Assembly: GCF_000485595.1 (NCBI RefSeq)
Contig: NW_014577756.1
Span: 111,493-132,030 of the forward strand
Length of the DNA stretch: 20,538 nucleotides
Reading direction: 5' to 3'
From: Priapulus caudatus
Taxonomy: Eukaryota > Priapulida > Priapulimorpha > Priapulimorphida > Priapulidae
The translations under genes were made by a program, and so were the position numbers. Shown here piece by piece: positions 19,097 to 20,538 of the stretch (positions within the stretch are counted from its first letter, which is position 1; the number at the start of each line of letters is the position of its first letter). The notes below the pieces were generated by a model. It was not told the origin of the DNA. It made no database searches and saw only the letters and a program-made list of their open reading frames with translations.

Positions 19097-20514
19097 ATTA
19101 TATTGATATAATATTATATTTATATTGATGTAAATGACATTGGTTTTGTTGGGACCCATGTTCTCTATCCTTGAACCACTGTGGCCGTTGACCCACCACA
19201 TGTAAAATACCTCTATTTCATGTTATCGCCTAGTATCACAATTACATGACGTTTGCCAAACGGTTGGTAAACGATTTAGATGTATTAAACAAACACAGAG
19301 ATTGACTGACAGTAACGGGAACAAATTTCATACAAAACTCACAACATTACGTACCTACACCGCCATACTTCTCGGAGCAACAGCCGCCGCAAACGGCGAT
19401 GGTCAGATGTTTCTTCGATTAATATTTTTTTTATTTCACATTTCTTCATTAGCAGACGATAATTATGGTCGGCTATTTTACAGAGATCACGAGTATATTA
19501 TTATAAATACCGTATACTGTCTTTGATATTATTAAATAATACAATACATCGCAAATTTAAATAACAAACAAATGTCAATATATCATAATGCGTAGGCGAA
19601 CGCGAACGTGTGAAGCGCACAAGAAAGACCACGCAGCGCCACAGAACGTCACACGTACAGCATAAAAATCTAACATAAAAATCAGAACAGCTAGCAAATG
19701 TTGTAAACCCCTCGACGATTATTAATGATAACACTCAATAGTCATATTAGCCTATATACATAAGCTTCAATATGCATTAGTAATCTCATAAACACGTGTT
19801 CAACAACCCTGTGTTACGTTACACCCCGTTACACGTACTTTCGTGAGTGGACGGCAGTATTTTCAGTTTGCGAGATAGGACCATTTTTAATTATGCAGGA
19901 TTCGACAAATACCAGATAATTTTTTCCCTGATTCGGGGATAGAAGTCTACATTTACGCGAGAAAGCCGAAATTTGGATTTTAATTAACCGGGAACTGTGA
20001 GCTGGTGCTTACTGGGAAACTTAGGATGGGCCCCCGTTCCCCTTCATATGTGAAGTCTGCTATACGGCTACATAGAAATGAATATAATTATTTCTAAATG
20101 CAGAGAAAGATAAAAAGAATAGAGAAGGATAAAAAGAGAAAGAGATAGATGGACGGCAGAATATCAACCTGATTTCTCTTTTAAACAATCCCTTCCCAAA
20201 TAATCTCGCGTCATCTTTGCCAACGACAGAGTATAATGACGTCACATAGCTATAGAGTATAATGACGTCACATAGCTATAGAGTATAATGACGTCACATA
20301 GCTATAGAGTATAATGACGTCACATATTGCTAGGCGCTCGTTTATTCTTAGCAACGGCTTAACTTTGTATTCGTTACTCTAAACGAAGACAACGTGGTTT
20401 TATCTATCGTATGCTCAATAACAGTTCCAACATCGTTTCATCGTCCGACAACGTTTCTTTTGACGTAAGTTATTTCTATTTTATAGTTTTCAATTAGATA
20501 AATTAATTAAAATA
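19097..20514. repeat. Long dispersed repeat, copy 2 (compact)
   Basis: Collinear with 7300-9326, same orientation, about 1.42 kb, probably continuing off the right edge. It lacks the G/C-only runs of copy 1 but carries four tandem 26-bp units where copy 1 has about two diverged ones. There is no conserved reading frame and no terminal inverted repeat in view. The CCCTAA tract at its left end may be part of the element. Confidence 0.85.
20228..20323 (+). repeat. 26-bp tandem repeat, four units, each with TGACGTCA
   Basis: The unit AGTATAATGACGTCACATAG plus CTATAG is repeated almost perfectly. TGACGTCA palindromes lie at 20237, 20263, 20289 and 20315, spaced exactly 26 bp, and each unit also has TATAAT and a CTATAG. 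TGACGTCA is the consensus cAMP-response element bound by CREB/ATF proteins. Function here is not shown. Confidence 0.9.
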
Positions 20515-20538
20515 ACATGACATAGTTCAAGACAAGCT

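Noticed and set aside
20228-20323. CRISPR-like array
   Set aside because: The 26-bp units are contiguous, with no variable spacers, in an animal genome.

Overview
This is a eukaryotic, animal-type window. It has short spliced exons, AT-rich introns, dense small transposons, microsatellites and TTAGGG-type repeats. The only gene identified with confidence is the complete coding part of a COP9 signalosome subunit 7 (CSN7/COPS7) gene. It lies on the minus strand in six exons between 6743 and 1241. Codon phases join exactly at every junction and give a 253-residue protein. The repeat content and the animal-like CSN7 suggest a marine invertebrate, but the sequence alone does not fix the species.

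Layout. 1-1240: pyrimidine tract, small tandem repeats and the probable 3' flank of CSN7. 1241-6743: CSN7. Its introns carry a 198-bp PIF/Harbinger-like MITE (intron 5), a 499-bp TTAA-flanked inverted-repeat element (intron 4) and a possible hAT end (intron 1). 6912-7146: a foldback element with a telomere-like core. 7300-9326: first copy of a long dispersed repeat. 9385-9600: GA tract. 9600-12500: GC-noisy sequence interrupted by exactly 25 N at 10514-10538. 12500-15660: non-coding sequence in which I recognise nothing firm. 15661-16254 and 16801-16955: CA/CG microsatellites. 16992-17768: a Harbinger-like element that keeps only its Myb/SANT-like gene. 17940-18743: two or three plus-strand exons of an unrecognised single-pass membrane protein. 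18530-19095: telomere-like tracts. 19097-20514: second copy of the dispersed repeat, including four 26-bp units that each carry TGACGTCA.

The main anomaly is the pair of dispersed repeat copies. They are collinear end to end, but the first is about 1.4 times as long. Much of its excess is runs of G and C with no counterpart in the second copy. Together with the 25-N gap, this makes unpolished gap-filling sequence in about 7.3-12.5 kb the likeliest explanation, so ORFs in that stretch should not be trusted. I found no convincing new multi-gene system. The best leads are the Myb-only Harbinger element, the telomere-core foldback, the CRE-like tandem array and the unidentified membrane-protein exons.
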